The notes beneath the pieces were generated by a model that worked only from the letters and a program-made list of their open reading frames with translations, was not told the origin of the DNA and made no database searches. The position numbers were made by a program, and so were the translations under genes. Of a stretch of DNA of 64,000 nucleotides, positions 14,568 through 36,774 are shown one piece after another. The number at the start of each line of letters is the position of its first letter. The first letter of the stretch is position 1. The stretch lies in the NCBI RefSeq assembly GCF_035594125.1, contig NC_087156.1, positions 27,820,497-27,884,496 on the forward strand. Direction: 5' to 3'. The stretch comes from Scylla paramamosain (taxonomy: Eukaryota; Arthropoda; Malacostraca; Decapoda; Portunidae).

Positions 14568-14815
14568 GGAGGAGGAGGAGGAGGAGGAGGAGGAGGAGGA
14601 GGAGGAGGAGGAGGAGGAGGAGAAGATGGTGAATGTGATAACGTCCCCACATTCGCGCTCCGAGATGAGGCACAAATCAAATTCCAGAATGGAGGAAAGT
14701 TTTCAAAAAGACCAACGGAGGAGGAGGGGGAGGAGGAGGAGGAGAAGGAAAGATAGAGAAAAGGAAGGAGCAGGAGGAAGAGAGATGGAGGAGGAGGAGG
14801 AGGAGGAGGAGGAGG
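14568..14815. repeat. two (GGA)n islands
   Basis: Perfect GGA 14568-14624 and 14786-14815, with degenerate GGA around 14715-14750 between. Frames read poly-Glu or poly-Pro depending on strand and are not genes. Confidence 0.94.
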
Positions 14816-14824
14816 TCTTGATTG

Positions 14825-15225
14825 TGGGTGTTTTCTGAGGCGCCGCCCAACTCCCGAGCGCGGGTGTTAATTGGAGTCAACACCTTGTCCGCTTCCCTCC
14901 TCCGAGACTTGGTTCCTCGTACATCACCCTTTCTCCACTCTTCCTCCCCTCGCCGCCTCCCCTCGATCACCTGCTCCCCTTATTTGCGCGCGTCCCCATT
15001 CGCTCGGTGAGGGGAATTAGCGATAAAGGAAGGAACACGAGGGTAAATAGAGCCAAGGAGGGCGGCCCAGCTTCGGACACGCTTGTTGATCACCCCAAAA
15101 CCCCGCGCAATTGGCCTGAAATGTAACAGCAACACGAATTCAAATTATATTAAACTCGTTACGGCCAATCCTCCTCCTTCCCGTGGTGGTGGTGCAGGTG
15201 TGGTGATGCTTGGTGTTGTGTGTGC

Positions 15226-15227
<2 letters not shown>
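14825..15227. other. non-coding, GC-richer spacer
   Basis: Includes a GC-rich start (GGCGCCGCCCAACTCCCGAG) at about 14839-14858. No gene signal. Confidence 0.45.
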
Positions 15228-15263
<36 letters not shown>

Positions 15264-15788
15264 ATATATGTGCATGTGTGTGTGTGCAGAGACGAAAATA
15301 TCAGTAAAAGTAGACTTAAAACTCCTAACATACGCCATGCAGGCAACCCACAACAAACACTGCCCCTCCTCCTCCTCCTCCTACTTCTCCTCCACCTCCG
15401 CCACCACCAGCCGACTCTAATCCACGCTTCTCCACCTCCACCTAATCCTCCTGGCAGTCCCTCTCTCTTCCTCACCCCAACCCCCCATCCTCCCTCTCTT
15501 TCCCCCAGAAGCCAATCACTGTAATCGTTTTAATCCATAACATTAGAGCCTCTTCGTTTAGGATCCTGGGACGACGTAAGCTTCCTCCTCCTCATCCTCC
15601 TCCTCCTCCTCCTCCTTCAACCAAGAGTGCTCGCTCCTACGGCTCAGAGAAGGGCGTCGTGGCTCGGGGATTTAGGTCGTGGGGGTGCGTGTGGGTTAGC
15701 ACTGTGTGGCTGTGAGCGGCTGGAGATCGGTAAGACTGTGAGTTACGCCCGTGTTGCCCAGCCTGGATGATGGTGATGATGATGGTGG

Positions 15789-15833
<45 letters not shown>
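15228..15833. repeat. (GT)n, (CCT)n and (GT)n tracts
   Basis: Interrupted GT at about 15228-15290, CCT-rich patches at 15363-15385 and 15590-15617, and perfect GT at 15791-15833. The DNA between is C-rich and non-coding. Confidence 0.9.
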
Positions 15834-15836
<3 letters not shown>

Positions 15837-16656
15837 GGGAGTCGGCCATTTAGCAAGGGCGTCCCCAGGTCCCCGCGTGTGACCAGTGACCACAACACCT
15901 GCATGGAAGCAAACACGCTCGTCAATTTACAACAACTCGCTGCGCAACCTTTATAGCAATTGTTCCTCGGGGTCTGGTTCTCTTCCACCACCACCACCAC
16001 CACTATCACCACCACAGCGGCGGCTAAGTTATGGCGGCGGTGGCGGAGAGTGAGAGCACAAGTCCCTGCTTCACTGTAAATTCTTTTCCCTCCCTCACCC
16101 GACCAGAACCAGCACCACCACAGGCAAAGTTATGGCGGAACAGTGGCGGCAGTGGCGGTGACGTACAAAGCGTGTGGAGGTCGTGGCTTCACTGTACTTC
16201 ACATTGTCATCACCATTACTTGTTACCATCACTACCACCCCTACAAAAAACAGTGATGGTGACGGTAAGGTTGAAGTAGAGATAATGCAGTATAGGGTTA
16301 ACTCTCGCCTCACGGAGAGCACTGTTCCCCCTCATCTCACACATCACCATCCCCGCTGCAGCTGAGTTACAGGGAGTGGTGCTCACAGTGGTAGTGGTGT
16401 TATGTAAGAGTAGTGCAAAGACTCTTATGTTGTCTGGTAAGTCATTCTTGTCTCTCTAATGTTCCTCACATTGTAAGTATTACATGTAACAAATGCTCAC
16501 AAACTCCACGGTACAGAAATCCTTGAACTGGGATAATGCAAGATGGGAAACAGGCTCGTGTATTCGAACATACAGAAAAATACATTAGCCGGAGGCCTGG
16601 CATGAAGTTACCTGCTTGTTTTAAATATCATTTGGAGTGAGTGAGTGTCAGTGAGT
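15834..16656. other. non-coding spacer with CAC/GGC triplet patches
   Basis: CAC triplets at about 15985-16015 and GGC/GTG-rich DNA at 16018-16170. No coding motif seen. Confidence 0.5.
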
Positions 16657-16660
16657 AAAA
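16657..16660 (-). terminator. Pol III T4 terminator of tRNA-Glu
   Basis: On the minus strand a TTTT run follows the tRNA 3' end by six bases (AAGACG). This is the usual RNA polymerase III stop. Confidence 0.85.
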
Positions 16661-16666
16661 CGTCTT

Positions 16667-16738
16667 TTCCCGTGCCGGGAATCGAACCCGGGCCTCGCGG
16701 GTGAGAGCCGCGTATCCTAGCCACTAGACCACACGGGA
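16667..16738 (-). tRNA. tRNA-Glu(CTC): tRNA-Glu, anticodon CTC
   Basis: A complete cloverleaf reads on the minus strand. The acceptor stem TCCCGTG pairs with CACGGGA. A D-arm with TAGTGGCTAG in the loop follows. The anticodon stem CGCGG pairs with CCGCG around loop CTCTCAC, giving anticodon CTC. A 4-nt variable loop precedes T-stem CCGGG/CCCGG around TTCGATT. The B-box GGTTCGATTCC is intact, there is no intron and no encoded CCA, as in eukaryotic nuclear genes. It decodes GAG codons in cytoplasmic translation. It stands alone, with no second tRNA recognised nearby. Perfect stems argue for a working gene rather than a SINE-derived pseudogene. Confidence 0.96.
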
Positions 16739-16819
16739 CATACAAAGCAAATATTAATATGATAAAATTAACACCAAGGAGACGGAGCCCATATTCAATG
16801 ATTTATTTATTTCCAGTAG

Positions 16820-16840
16820 TGCAACAACGGGGTCATATGG
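16820..16840. repeat. fragment of a GGTCATATGG-type dispersed repeat
   Basis: GCAACAACGGGGTCATATGG matches the core shared with 20521-20536, 31660-31677 and 63881-63916. Truncated; the usual GCGCC is TGAAA here. Confidence 0.5.
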
Positions 16841-17175
16841 TGAAACACGTGAAAAATAGAAAAATATTTGCATACCAGACTGACATCTTCGCAAAAAACG
16901 GATATTTGAGACACTATAAAAAGCGATATTACTATTAAAAATATACATGATATCGAGTGAAAGAGGTATAGAATTTCATTCCCCGGGGAGTGACACATCT
17001 CTGTAGTACCTGAGGAGGAGGAGAAGGGACGGAAATAAGGCAAGGAAAGGGAATAGATAGATGAATGAATAAAAGAGAAGTGGATGGAAAAAAAAGACAA
17101 AGAAAAAAGGTGAAAAAGATGAAAGGAAAACAATAAAGAATGGATGGTTGAATAACTAAAATGAATGAATGAATG

Positions 17176-17380
<205 letters not shown>

Positions 17381-17408
17381 CGGAATCTGAGGCTGTTGCA
17401 AATATGAA

Positions 17409-17543
17409 CATGTGTGTCTGAGTGTCCCCGCCCCTGCACGTGCCAGCCTCTCCCGTGCACGTGTGAGGGGGGCGTGGCACGTGCGGGGGAGGGACAACAT
17501 GTGGCCACAGTAAACATGAGGGAGGGGAGGGGCTGGTCACGTG
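17409..17543. promoter_or_regulatory. cluster of E-boxes (CACGTG/CATGTG) at about 20-bp steps
   Basis: CACGTG occurs at 17437-17442, 17458-17463, 17478-17483 and 17538-17543, and CATGTG at 17409-17414 and 17498-17503. From 17437 on, the steps are 21, 20, 20 and 40 bp, close to two helical turns each. Such palindromic sites bind bHLH and bHLH-PAS factors (Myc/Max, USF, Clock/Cycle families). No TATA box or downstream exon was identified, so the target is unknown. Confidence 0.5.
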
Positions 17544-17619
17544 ACGCCAATAGAGTAATCATAAGGGAAAGTAAGTGGAAGGAAAGTGTTGGTTTTAAAT
17601 GCACAGGTGGCGGAAGAAA

Positions 17620-17713
17620 GAGGAGGAGGAGGAGGAGGAGGAGGAGGAGGAGGAGGAGGAGGAGGAGGAGGAGGAGGAGGAGGAGGAGGAGGAGGAGGAG
17701 GAAGAGGAGGAGG
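17620..17713. repeat. (GGA)n microsatellite
   Basis: About 94 bp of GGA triplets, almost perfect, with one GAA near the end. Confidence 0.97.
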
Positions 17714-19420
17714 TGGGGGTAATGGTGGTGGTGAGATATGGCAGTGAAGAGGCGTTAAAATGAGGAGGAAAACTAAGGGCCAGAAGAAAAAGAAGATTGA
17801 CTGATTGATTTCTTGGGTGAATGGCGCCCACGAAGAAAAAAACATCATAAGGCTCCGTGAAGAAGACAAAGATGAAGACAACTACAACGATAAACGCGAC
17901 GACAAAGAAAAAGAAAAAAGAAGTAAAAAAAAGAACACGAACAAGAGCAACATGAATAAGAAGAACAAGAAAAAAATACGAAGACAAAAAAAAAAACACA
18001 AAAGAATGAAAGCAAGAACCAGTGGCTTCCAATCCCAAACGGCAATGAAGCTGAACAAGAACACAAAAAGAAAAAAAAAAGCGAAGGCGAGAGATAAAAA
18101 GGAAGAGAATGGAAAAGCTAAAAAGAAGAGAGAAGGGTGCGAATGTGACAGACGATGAGGCGTGAGTCTGAGGGAGGGAGAGGGAGAGGAAGAGGGAGAG
18201 GAGTGAGGATGAGAGCGGATGGAGGGATGGCGGGGAGGGCATCCCTTGTGATGGCCAGCGTTAAGAACCGGGTAATGGGCGCCACCCGCTGCCCTGCCAT
18301 CTGTGCTGCGGCGCCCTGCTAGGGAGAGAGGCAGAGAGGGGGGAGGGGTGTGAGAGCTTAGCGAGACGAGGGAAGGAGTGAGGGGAAAAAAGAAAGTCGA
18401 CCATGAAATGAATGGATGCAACAATGATACCAGCAACTAGCGTCACCCTGTCACTTCACCCGCATCAAAAAGAGTGACACTAATCAACTTGTTTTTAATC
18501 CTTCATACAAACATCGCACCGTTGTAGATTGGATTACACATTGCTGGTACTGTGATTACTGCTGTCGCTGTAACTATTAATACTACTACTACTACTACTA
18601 ATACCACCACCATCACATTCACTACTATAGCAAATTTTAGCACTATATCTATTACAGGAACTCCAGAAAACATTAAATAAACTGGGATTTAATTAGGATC
18701 ATTGTGCACCTGGCTTGGTAATGCTTGACCATGACATCTCCATATCAAGTTTCCCTGTCACATCCTCCCGCCACGACCAGCTGAGAAGAACGAGGAAAAT
18801 AAAACCGTGGGACACTTGCTGTATCTACCTCATTGTCCCAGCGCCTGTAACGTAATATCATCATGTAAAACGAATGAAAGTAACCGAAAAAAACGTGGTG
18901 TAGTCATATACTATACTCTCAACATTATGAGTTATGTTTGCTTGGAATAAAGTTATAACATCCTGCTGTGGTTTTCTAGATGCTGGGAGACTGATTACTT
19001 AATTTACTTATTCGTGTATCTATTTACTTATTCATTTTTTTTATTAATTATTGTTATTATTATTTTCTGAGCCGTAACAACAATACCACAGTTCGTCACA
19101 CAAAAATGTTGTCATTTCTAAAAATAATTACAAAAAGAAAAAAAAGTCTTCTCCAGGTGAACGAGACTGCCTTAGCTACTACAGTTATCTTTCTGAAATA
19201 TTTAGGAAGTGGCAGAAAGTCGGATCCTTCAGTGGGCACTCTATTCTACTTGTTTTTCTGCATTGTTTTATTATAGTTATCCTTATGAATTAATTATGGA
19301 CCGGAAAATCGGATTTCCCTGCCTGAATGTTTTAATTTCCATGCCGGTCTGTATTATTTCATTATGGTTATTATTTTATGTATTTCTGGAGTAATGGATG
19401 CTGGAGTCTTCTCTGCCTAT
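17714..19420. other. non-coding: purine-rich half, then ordinary AT-rich DNA
   Basis: 17760-18380 is purine-rich on the plus strand (A-rich, then GGGA-rich) and gives long Lys/Arg or Ser/Phe/Leu frames through base bias only. 18381-19420 is AT-rich unique sequence with a short (TAC) tract at 18581-18600. No gene recognised. Confidence 0.5.
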
Positions 19421-19622
19421 GTTCTAATTCAAGTGTTTGTCAGAAAGAAAGCGTAAACAGAGTGTAGGTGATATTGGCCGGGTACGTTCTAATTCAACTG
19501 TTTGTCAGAAAGGAAGGATAAGCAGAGTGTTGGTGATATTTTTTGTCATTGTAGGTTCTGATTCAAGTGTTTGTTTCCATCAGGAAGGAAAAGTAAGCAG
19601 TGTGGTCAACATTTCTAACCAC
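19421..19622. repeat. three-copy diverged tandem repeat, 65-69 bp unit
   Basis: Units start at 19421, 19486 and 19555, each with GTTCTAATTCAA (or GATTCAA), TGTTTGTC, a GAAAGGAAG-like stretch, AGCAGAGTGT and GGTGATATT. The third copy is the most diverged. Confidence 0.85.
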
Positions 19623-19848
19623 CGTGCGATTGGTGATAAGTGAACGTCGTGAGCGGAACTTCCACTTCATTTGTTGCATTCTTGATTGACTCACTCCACC
19701 GCAGCGATTTTATCTTCCTACATTTGTCGGCCCACGTCCTATAAATGTAATATCCCGTGGGTGGTGGTGTTCGTTTAAGCTAACTTTTGGTTCATTCTAA
19801 TCAGCTTGAGAGGTCACTGAATACACATCAACTTAAGAATGATAATCA

Positions 19849-19851
<3 letters not shown>

Positions 19852-19927
<76 letters not shown>
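19852..19927. repeat. (CT)n microsatellite
   Basis: 76 bp of perfect CT. Confidence 0.98.
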
Positions 19928-19931
<4 letters not shown>

Positions 19932-20492
19932 TATACTCATACTAGTAAAAGACCGCCATTTAACCAACTCCAGCCTCCCTCCCGCCACCCTTACTCTCCC
20001 TTCCTACTTCCTCCCTCCCTGCCGCCACCCCCTCAGTATCCCTCCCCCACCTAATCAGAGCCACTCGCCAGCCGATAAATCAATTAGCGATTCATTACAT
20101 TGGTTAGGATTAGTCGCCAGCCTGATGGTGGAGATATTGAAGGGAAGAGGGAGGAAAGGGAGGAAGAGGAGGGAGGGAGGGAGGGAGAGAAAGGGGAAAG
20201 AGGAGGGAGGGAAGGACATTTTGAGGATGTTTTGGGTGACGATAAATGGAATGGAAATAGAAGGGAGGTGGATTTGGATGACTTGGTGATTATATCCAGG
20301 AGTGGTGTGAAGGAAGTGGGGAAGGGGGAAAGAGACTGGTGACTAGAGACGAATAGACAGACAGTGTTATAGACAGGAGGGGAGATAGATATGATAAGCT
20401 AAGTTCTTTTCAATATCAGATAAACAGGTAGAGTAAGTGATGTTAGGAAAAGTAGTAAGAATTGTACGTGAACTGAGGAATACTGATAGATT
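19928..20492. other. non-coding: C-rich then G/A-rich
   Basis: Pyrimidine-rich to about 20060, purine-rich (GGGA) from 20120 to 20340. No gene recognised. Confidence 0.5.
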
Positions 20493-20536
20493 GATTGGCA
20501 GGAGCTTCGTGTGCCATCTCAAGGTCATATGGCGCC
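20485..20536. repeat. dispersed repeat fragment ending GGTCATATGGCGCC
   Basis: A GATAGATTGATTGG stretch is followed 22 bp later by AAGGTCATATGGCGCC. The same arrangement (GATTGAT repeats, then GGGTCATATAGCGCC) occurs at 31620-31677. Confidence 0.6.
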
Positions 20537-20566
20537 ACTTGCTGAGAAAGATCTGAGAGCGTTTAA

Positions 20567-20843
20567 ATGATGATAATAATAATGATAATAATGATAATAA
20601 TAATAATAATAATAATAATGATAACAGTAGTAATAATGATAATGATAATTGCTCATTTTTGCACTCTTCTGCACCACAAAAATAAGAATGTAAATAAATA
20701 AAGATAAAATAAGATAAAATGCTCAGTAAATTATACGAAAAATAAGGAACTGGAAATACACTTTTTCTTTCTTCTCTTCTTCTTCTTCTTCTTCTTCTTC
20801 TTCTTCTTCTTCTTCTTCTTCTTCTTCTTCTTCTTCTTCTTCT
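20567..20843. repeat. (AAT/GAT)n and (TTC)n trinucleotide tracts
   Basis: AAT with GAT variants at about 20567-20650, and TTC at 20776-20843. Confidence 0.95.
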
Positions 20844-21039
20844 TTGCCCAAAAGCAAATAAAGACACAGAAGATAACAGGAGACACATTATTTCCTTTAA
20901 CTCTAACTTTCCATCCCTTGGCCATCTATCAATTAGGTAGCACAGAACACACACGTATCCTATTATCTTCCTTGTGTATTAAAATTAAAAGGCAAAGTCC
21001 ATATTTGCTGAATAATAATAACACACGAAAGGAGACAAG

Positions 21040-21042
<3 letters not shown>

Positions 21043-21109
<67 letters not shown>
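21043..21109. repeat. (GA)n microsatellite
   Basis: 67 bp of perfect GA. Confidence 0.98.
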
Positions 21110-21114
<5 letters not shown>

Positions 21115-21389
21115 GGAGGGAGAGGGGTTCATGTGTAAATACGCCACTCGGGCATAGTATTAATGAGCTGATGAATGGCCCCGCCCAGCTGTGACCCGCG
21201 CCTGCCAGGGTGGGCGAAGGGCCAGGGAGAGGGAGAGGAGCAGGGAGGAACAGGGAGGAACAGGGAGAGGAGGAAGAGGTGAGACGTGAAAAGAAGAAAC
21301 CAAGGAATTTAACTGCATTAAATCACTCGGAAAAAAAAAAAAGTAGGAGAATATGAAGTGGTAATATTGTAGTAATGGTAATAGAGTGT

Positions 21390-21390
<1 letters not shown>

Positions 21391-21443
<53 letters not shown>

Positions 21444-21545
21444 CAATTTTTTGTGGGGGGAGCGACAATTAAGCGAGCGTTTTTATTTTTTGTTTGTTTT
21501 ACCTTGGCTAGCCTCATTTATGTGTAAAAATCTGCAGTAGTAGTT

Positions 21546-21618
<73 letters not shown>

Positions 21619-21643
21619 AAGTAGTAGTAGCAACAGTCTAGCG

Positions 21644-21711
<68 letters not shown>
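21391..21711. repeat. two (AGT)n islands and an (AC)n array
   Basis: AGT triplets at 21391-21442 and 21536-21630, then perfect CA at 21646-21711. The two AGT islands are separated by about 90 bp of unique DNA. Confidence 0.97.
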
Positions 21712-21712
<1 letters not shown>

Positions 21713-21830
21713 ATTGCTTCACTAACTAACACTATTACACATTAAAACTTTATACCGGATGGTGACGCTGAAAAATAAATAAATGACAAATAAATGGGGA
21801 GGGAGTGAGAGAGAAACAAGATTTAGGGGA

Positions 21831-21833
<3 letters not shown>

Positions 21834-21906
<73 letters not shown>

Positions 21907-21949
21907 TCAATGAGTATTTGTGAGGGCCATGTTGTGATACTATCAGCAA

Positions 21950-22012
<63 letters not shown>
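21834..22012. repeat. (GA)n and (CT)n inverted microsatellite pair
   Basis: GA 21834-21899, 55-bp spacer, CT 21955-22012; reverse complements. Confidence 0.97.
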
Positions 22013-22013
<1 letters not shown>

Positions 22014-22249
22014 ATAATAATCTAATGTAATATTAAACAGGACCTTAATAGATAACAAGATCATTAAGTAGGTAGACAGATAAACTAATGAAAATACAAA
22101 CGTAAGGAAACATTTATAATATGTTAGAGAGATTGACAGATAGAGACATAAAGATACAAGGATGATGTACAGATGGAAAAGAAAATACATAGATCGATAG
22201 ATAACCAGAAAGTAGTAGTTAGAGAGTTAAATGAAAAGAGAAGGGAGAT

Positions 22250-22288
<39 letters not shown>

Positions 22289-22610
22289 GCCATGGTATGT
22301 GTTTGTATAGAGAAAGTTAGATGAATTGTAATAAAGATGGAAAGACAAACACAGATGAATTTATAGCTCAGTGGGAAAAAAAGATGAGCAATAAAGATGA
22401 ACAGAAGTACCACAAATACATTACAAAGCTCAAAGTTTAAGACATACAGCACGAGAATTGCTACTTCCCATCCCAACTGAAGCATATTTAGAACTTAGCA
22501 CACACACAGAAATCTTACATAACAAAACAAGAACCACTGATATTAGACGAAGAACCGCTACAACCCACAACCTCAGCAAAATCATAAAGAACCACGACAA
22601 TGCAGAACTT
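22013..22610. other. AT-rich non-coding sequence with (GATA)n
   Basis: GATA tetranucleotides at about 22250-22287. Otherwise unique AT-rich DNA without gene signal. Confidence 0.6.
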
Positions 22611-22611
22611 A

Positions 22612-22645
<34 letters not shown>

Positions 22646-22815
22646 TTGCACATCAGTCATATCAGCTGATTAGTAACTGAGCATAGACACGAATAATATT
22701 TTAATTTTTTCTTTCATTCTTACTTTCGTTCTGTTTTTACTCTTTTTGATATTTTCTCTAAACTAAATCCTCCTATTCCTCCTCCTCCTCCTCCTCCTCC
22801 TCCTTCTCCTCCTCC
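22611..22815. repeat. (CTA)n and (CCT)n tracts
   Basis: CTA triplets 22611-22646 and CCT triplets about 22778-22813. Confidence 0.92.
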
Positions 22816-22930
22816 CGCTACTCTCCCTCCTATGATGACCTACGTAAGTTTTTGGGGAAAGACGCGTATGCAGAGGGAGGATAAGGGTGATGGGAAGAGA
22901 GCCGAAGGGGAGAGGGTATGGGGATATAGC

Positions 22931-22932
<2 letters not shown>

Positions 22933-23018
<86 letters not shown>

Positions 23019-23099
23019 AGGGGGAAAGTTGGGGGGTGAAGAGGGGAGGGCGTAAGTCACAGGTGGTGTTATTGGCTTATATGGTAAACAGGTTGACAC

Positions 23100-23153
<54 letters not shown>

Positions 23154-23192
23154 ACAAACATACGAAGGGTGCACAGCTGGCTAATCCGAGAC

Positions 23193-23260
<68 letters not shown>
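22933..23260. repeat. (GA)n, (CA)n, (GA)n arrays
   Basis: GA 22933-23010, CA 23102-23148, AG 23195-23260. Confidence 0.96.
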
Positions 23261-23262
<2 letters not shown>

Positions 23263-23567
23263 AGTCAGCCATGCAAAACAAGAGACAACACCACACTCGT
23301 AAAACAGAGCAATGTTGTAGGTAAGGAGGAATAAACGAAAAGAATAAAGAAAGAAAAGAAAAGAGACAAGAGAGCAAGAGAGAGAGAGAGGTGCAGAGGA
23401 AAGAAGGGAACAAGAGAACGTGCATCAGGAAGAGGAGAAAAAGGGAAATAATTAATGAAGGAAGGGGATGAGGGAGACGGCGAAGGAATGAAGGAAGGAA
23501 GGAAGCAGAACTCGATCACTGATGTTTGCTTCTTCCTCATCATTCACCATTTCTGCATTCTTTATCA

Positions 23568-23570
<3 letters not shown>

Positions 23571-23637
<67 letters not shown>

Positions 23638-23873
23638 CGTTTCTCTTTCCCTCTTGTCTCTCTCTTCACCTCTCTATCCTTTCTCCTCTTCTTCCCTCCT
23701 CTATCTCCTTTTTTCCTTTTGCCTCCGTCCCTCCTCCTCCTCCTCCTCCTCTTTCCCTCTTTTGCTCTCCTCCCTTCCTCTGTTTGATGACCCGTTGTTT
23801 ATCACCTGTTTGCTCTCCACCCCTGTTTATTCTGTCTCAATCCTTTCCTCCAGTTTCCCCGTCGTCTTGGTTT

Positions 23874-23940
<67 letters not shown>
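23571..23940. repeat. (GT)n and (CT)n arrays with pyrimidine-rich spacer
   Basis: GT 23571-23634 and CT 23875-23940. The spacer is C/T-rich with CCT triplets at 23731-23750. Confidence 0.96.
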
Positions 23941-23943
<3 letters not shown>

Positions 23944-23989
23944 GTCATCTTTATGAATATTGTGATTGACGTATCGATTGTGATGATGA

Positions 23990-24577
<588 letters not shown>

Positions 24578-25136
24578 ACCAACAACAAGCACACTTTTTT
24601 TTTTTCATTTACTATACTGGAAACACCAATAATCACACTAACATTTTATTTCTACTGTTTTAGTAACCCTACATTTTACATACAGAAGTAGTACAAATGT
24701 TCTGGCGATACATATGGCGATACACATTGCCTACTGCTGGTGCTGCCTACACATTGACAACTTGCGGCCTGCCTCTGTGACGATCCGTATAACAGAACGC
24801 ACTACAAAAAGGAATGAGGTTCAAAGATCACACAGGAGCTGCTATGTGCTATTCGGCCAAGGGAGATAGCTGTATAGACACGATAAATCAATACCCACCA
24901 ATTATCATCTATTCTCAGCAGGGTGTGGAGAGATGTACTAGACTATAGTGTAAGATCTTGGCCTGAGACATTTAGCTGAAAAAAAGAAGGGAAACAATGA
25001 AAAATGCGGATGTTTTTTTTGTTTTTTTTCATTTACAAGGGTAATTATTTTTATTATCATTATTATTTTTTTCTAGGGAGTTGCTATATATTTTATGCAA
25101 TACACGAATAACAACTGTCACAGAAAATGAGCTTCT

Positions 25137-25140
<4 letters not shown>
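24578..25140. other. non-coding unique sequence
   Basis: AT-rich with T-runs at about 24594-24606 and 25012-25030. No gene signal. Confidence 0.5.

Positions 25141-25212
<72 letters not shown>
25141..25212. repeat. (GT)n microsatellite
   Basis: 72 bp of perfect TG. Confidence 0.98.
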
Positions 25213-25215
<3 letters not shown>

Positions 25216-25727
25216 ATGTTTGGTGGGGAGATGAGAGACGCACTGTATTATGTGAAGACTCTGAGAATTTAACATATATTTTTTCCATAATGTTCCTCTG
25301 TTAAGTGCCTGGACACATCAAGTAACTATTGCGGCGATGGCACCCTCGTGATGACCGACCTCACAAACTCATTGTCGTGCTGCAGGAGAGCACCGCCAAC
25401 CCCAACCCCTGTTTGAGGTGATGATTAACGTTATTATCAAAGACGTTCAACTCGCGACACTGGCTTATCACTGTGTAATCAGCAGTTGATCACCGGATAC
25501 TGCTGGCTACCACTGGCATAAACCTTCGTAGCACTTAAGTGGAATTTCCTTCATAACACTTAACTCTCCTCTTGTCAGATACTTCCCCTCGATGTGTGAT
25601 GTGAACGGCAAATGTTCCTTCTTGTGTCTCGTGACTAATTCTAATACGTTTATTATTGTTCCTTTTCTCCTTGTCATAACATTAGTAGATTCCATACTTT
25701 CCGTTCACTTCATAGATAAATAAATTA

Positions 25728-25730
<3 letters not shown>
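25213..25730. other. non-coding unique sequence
   Basis: Mixed composition, only short open frames, no motif recognised. Confidence 0.5.

Positions 25731-25782
<52 letters not shown>
25731..25782. repeat. (GT)n microsatellite
   Basis: 52 bp of perfect GT. Confidence 0.98.
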
Positions 25783-25784
<2 letters not shown>

Positions 25785-25966
25785 TCATATTAGGACAGTA
25801 ATATGGGTTTTAGGGACAATGAATTTGGCTCAAGTTAACACATGTATATTAATTTCTTGTCTCATCTTTCCCCCTCTCTGTGTTCCCAGACATTAATTCC
25901 CTCCTTCATGTCTCTTCCTGCCCATACGTTAGCAGTAATATCTTTCTCCTCTTCATAATTCCAGTC

Positions 25967-33837
<7,871 letters not shown>

Positions 33838-33914
33838 AGAGCTTTAGATCCGGTGCAGTAATCTCGACTCACTTAACACAGACCATCGCCTTCCTTATAA
33901 GCCTCTCCAACCCT

Positions 33915-33919
<5 letters not shown>

Positions 33920-33986
<67 letters not shown>
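33920..33986. repeat. (CT)n microsatellite
   Basis: 67 bp of perfect CT. Confidence 0.98.
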
Positions 33987-33989
<3 letters not shown>

Positions 33990-34218
33990 CCATCCCCACT
34001 CTATCCCCAAGAACTGTGATAGATCTGTGGATTCGCGTCACCAGATGTTAACTCTAATTAATCAGCCCGAGGAGGGATCTCTGCTAATGGTTCTAATGAC
34101 GCCGGCCAAACGACAGCATCCCCCCTTTGTGGCATTGTGGCGCCGGAGTAAGGGCATCAGGCAGGGCAGCGTAATAGGATGAGTGACGCGTGCTCCGTAA
34201 CATTGAGCGTAACGGAGG

Positions 34219-34540
34219 GATAAAGTATTGGGAAGAATTAGAGACGCGTTATGAGGGAAAAAGTGAAGGGATGAGGAAAAATGAGAAAGGAGGAGATAGG
34301 AAAGGTAAGGAAAGGGAGGGAAATGAAAAGTTTGGGAAGGAGGGGAAAGAATGGAAAGGAAGGGAAGAGAACAAGAGGAGATAAAGTATTGGGAGGAATT
34401 AAAGAGGCGTTATGAAGAAGGAAAAGTGAATTGAAGTGGGAAAGTAAGAAGGGAGGAGATAGGAAGGGTAAGAGAAGGAGGGATGGGAAAGGAAGAGAAA
34501 CAAAGGTAAGGAAGTCGAGGAGGGAAGTGAAAAGAAACGG
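34219..34540. repeat. tandem duplication of a purine-rich unit, period 161 bp
   Basis: GATAAAGTATTGGGAAGAAT at 34219 recurs at 34380 with a G for A change, and both continue through TTATGA and GGAGGAGATAGGAA. The second copy has an internal indel. Confidence 0.85.
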
Positions 34541-34712
34541 GGGAAAAAAAATGGAAACAAATGAAGCACAGAAAAAAAAAACGGAGATAAAACCAGACAA
34601 CTTAAAACAAAAGAAACCGAGAAAAAAAAAAGAACATCAGCAGTAACACAATCACACCCAGGATAGAAAAAAAGTACAAGACAAAAAAAAAAAAAAAAAC
34701 TGCCGCCACCAG

Positions 34713-36772
<2,060 letters not shown>

Positions 36773-36774
<2 letters not shown>

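Noticed and set aside
22250..22287. Regular GATA repeats considered as a CRISPR-like or regulatory array
   Set aside because: Plain tetranucleotide microsatellite without spacers.
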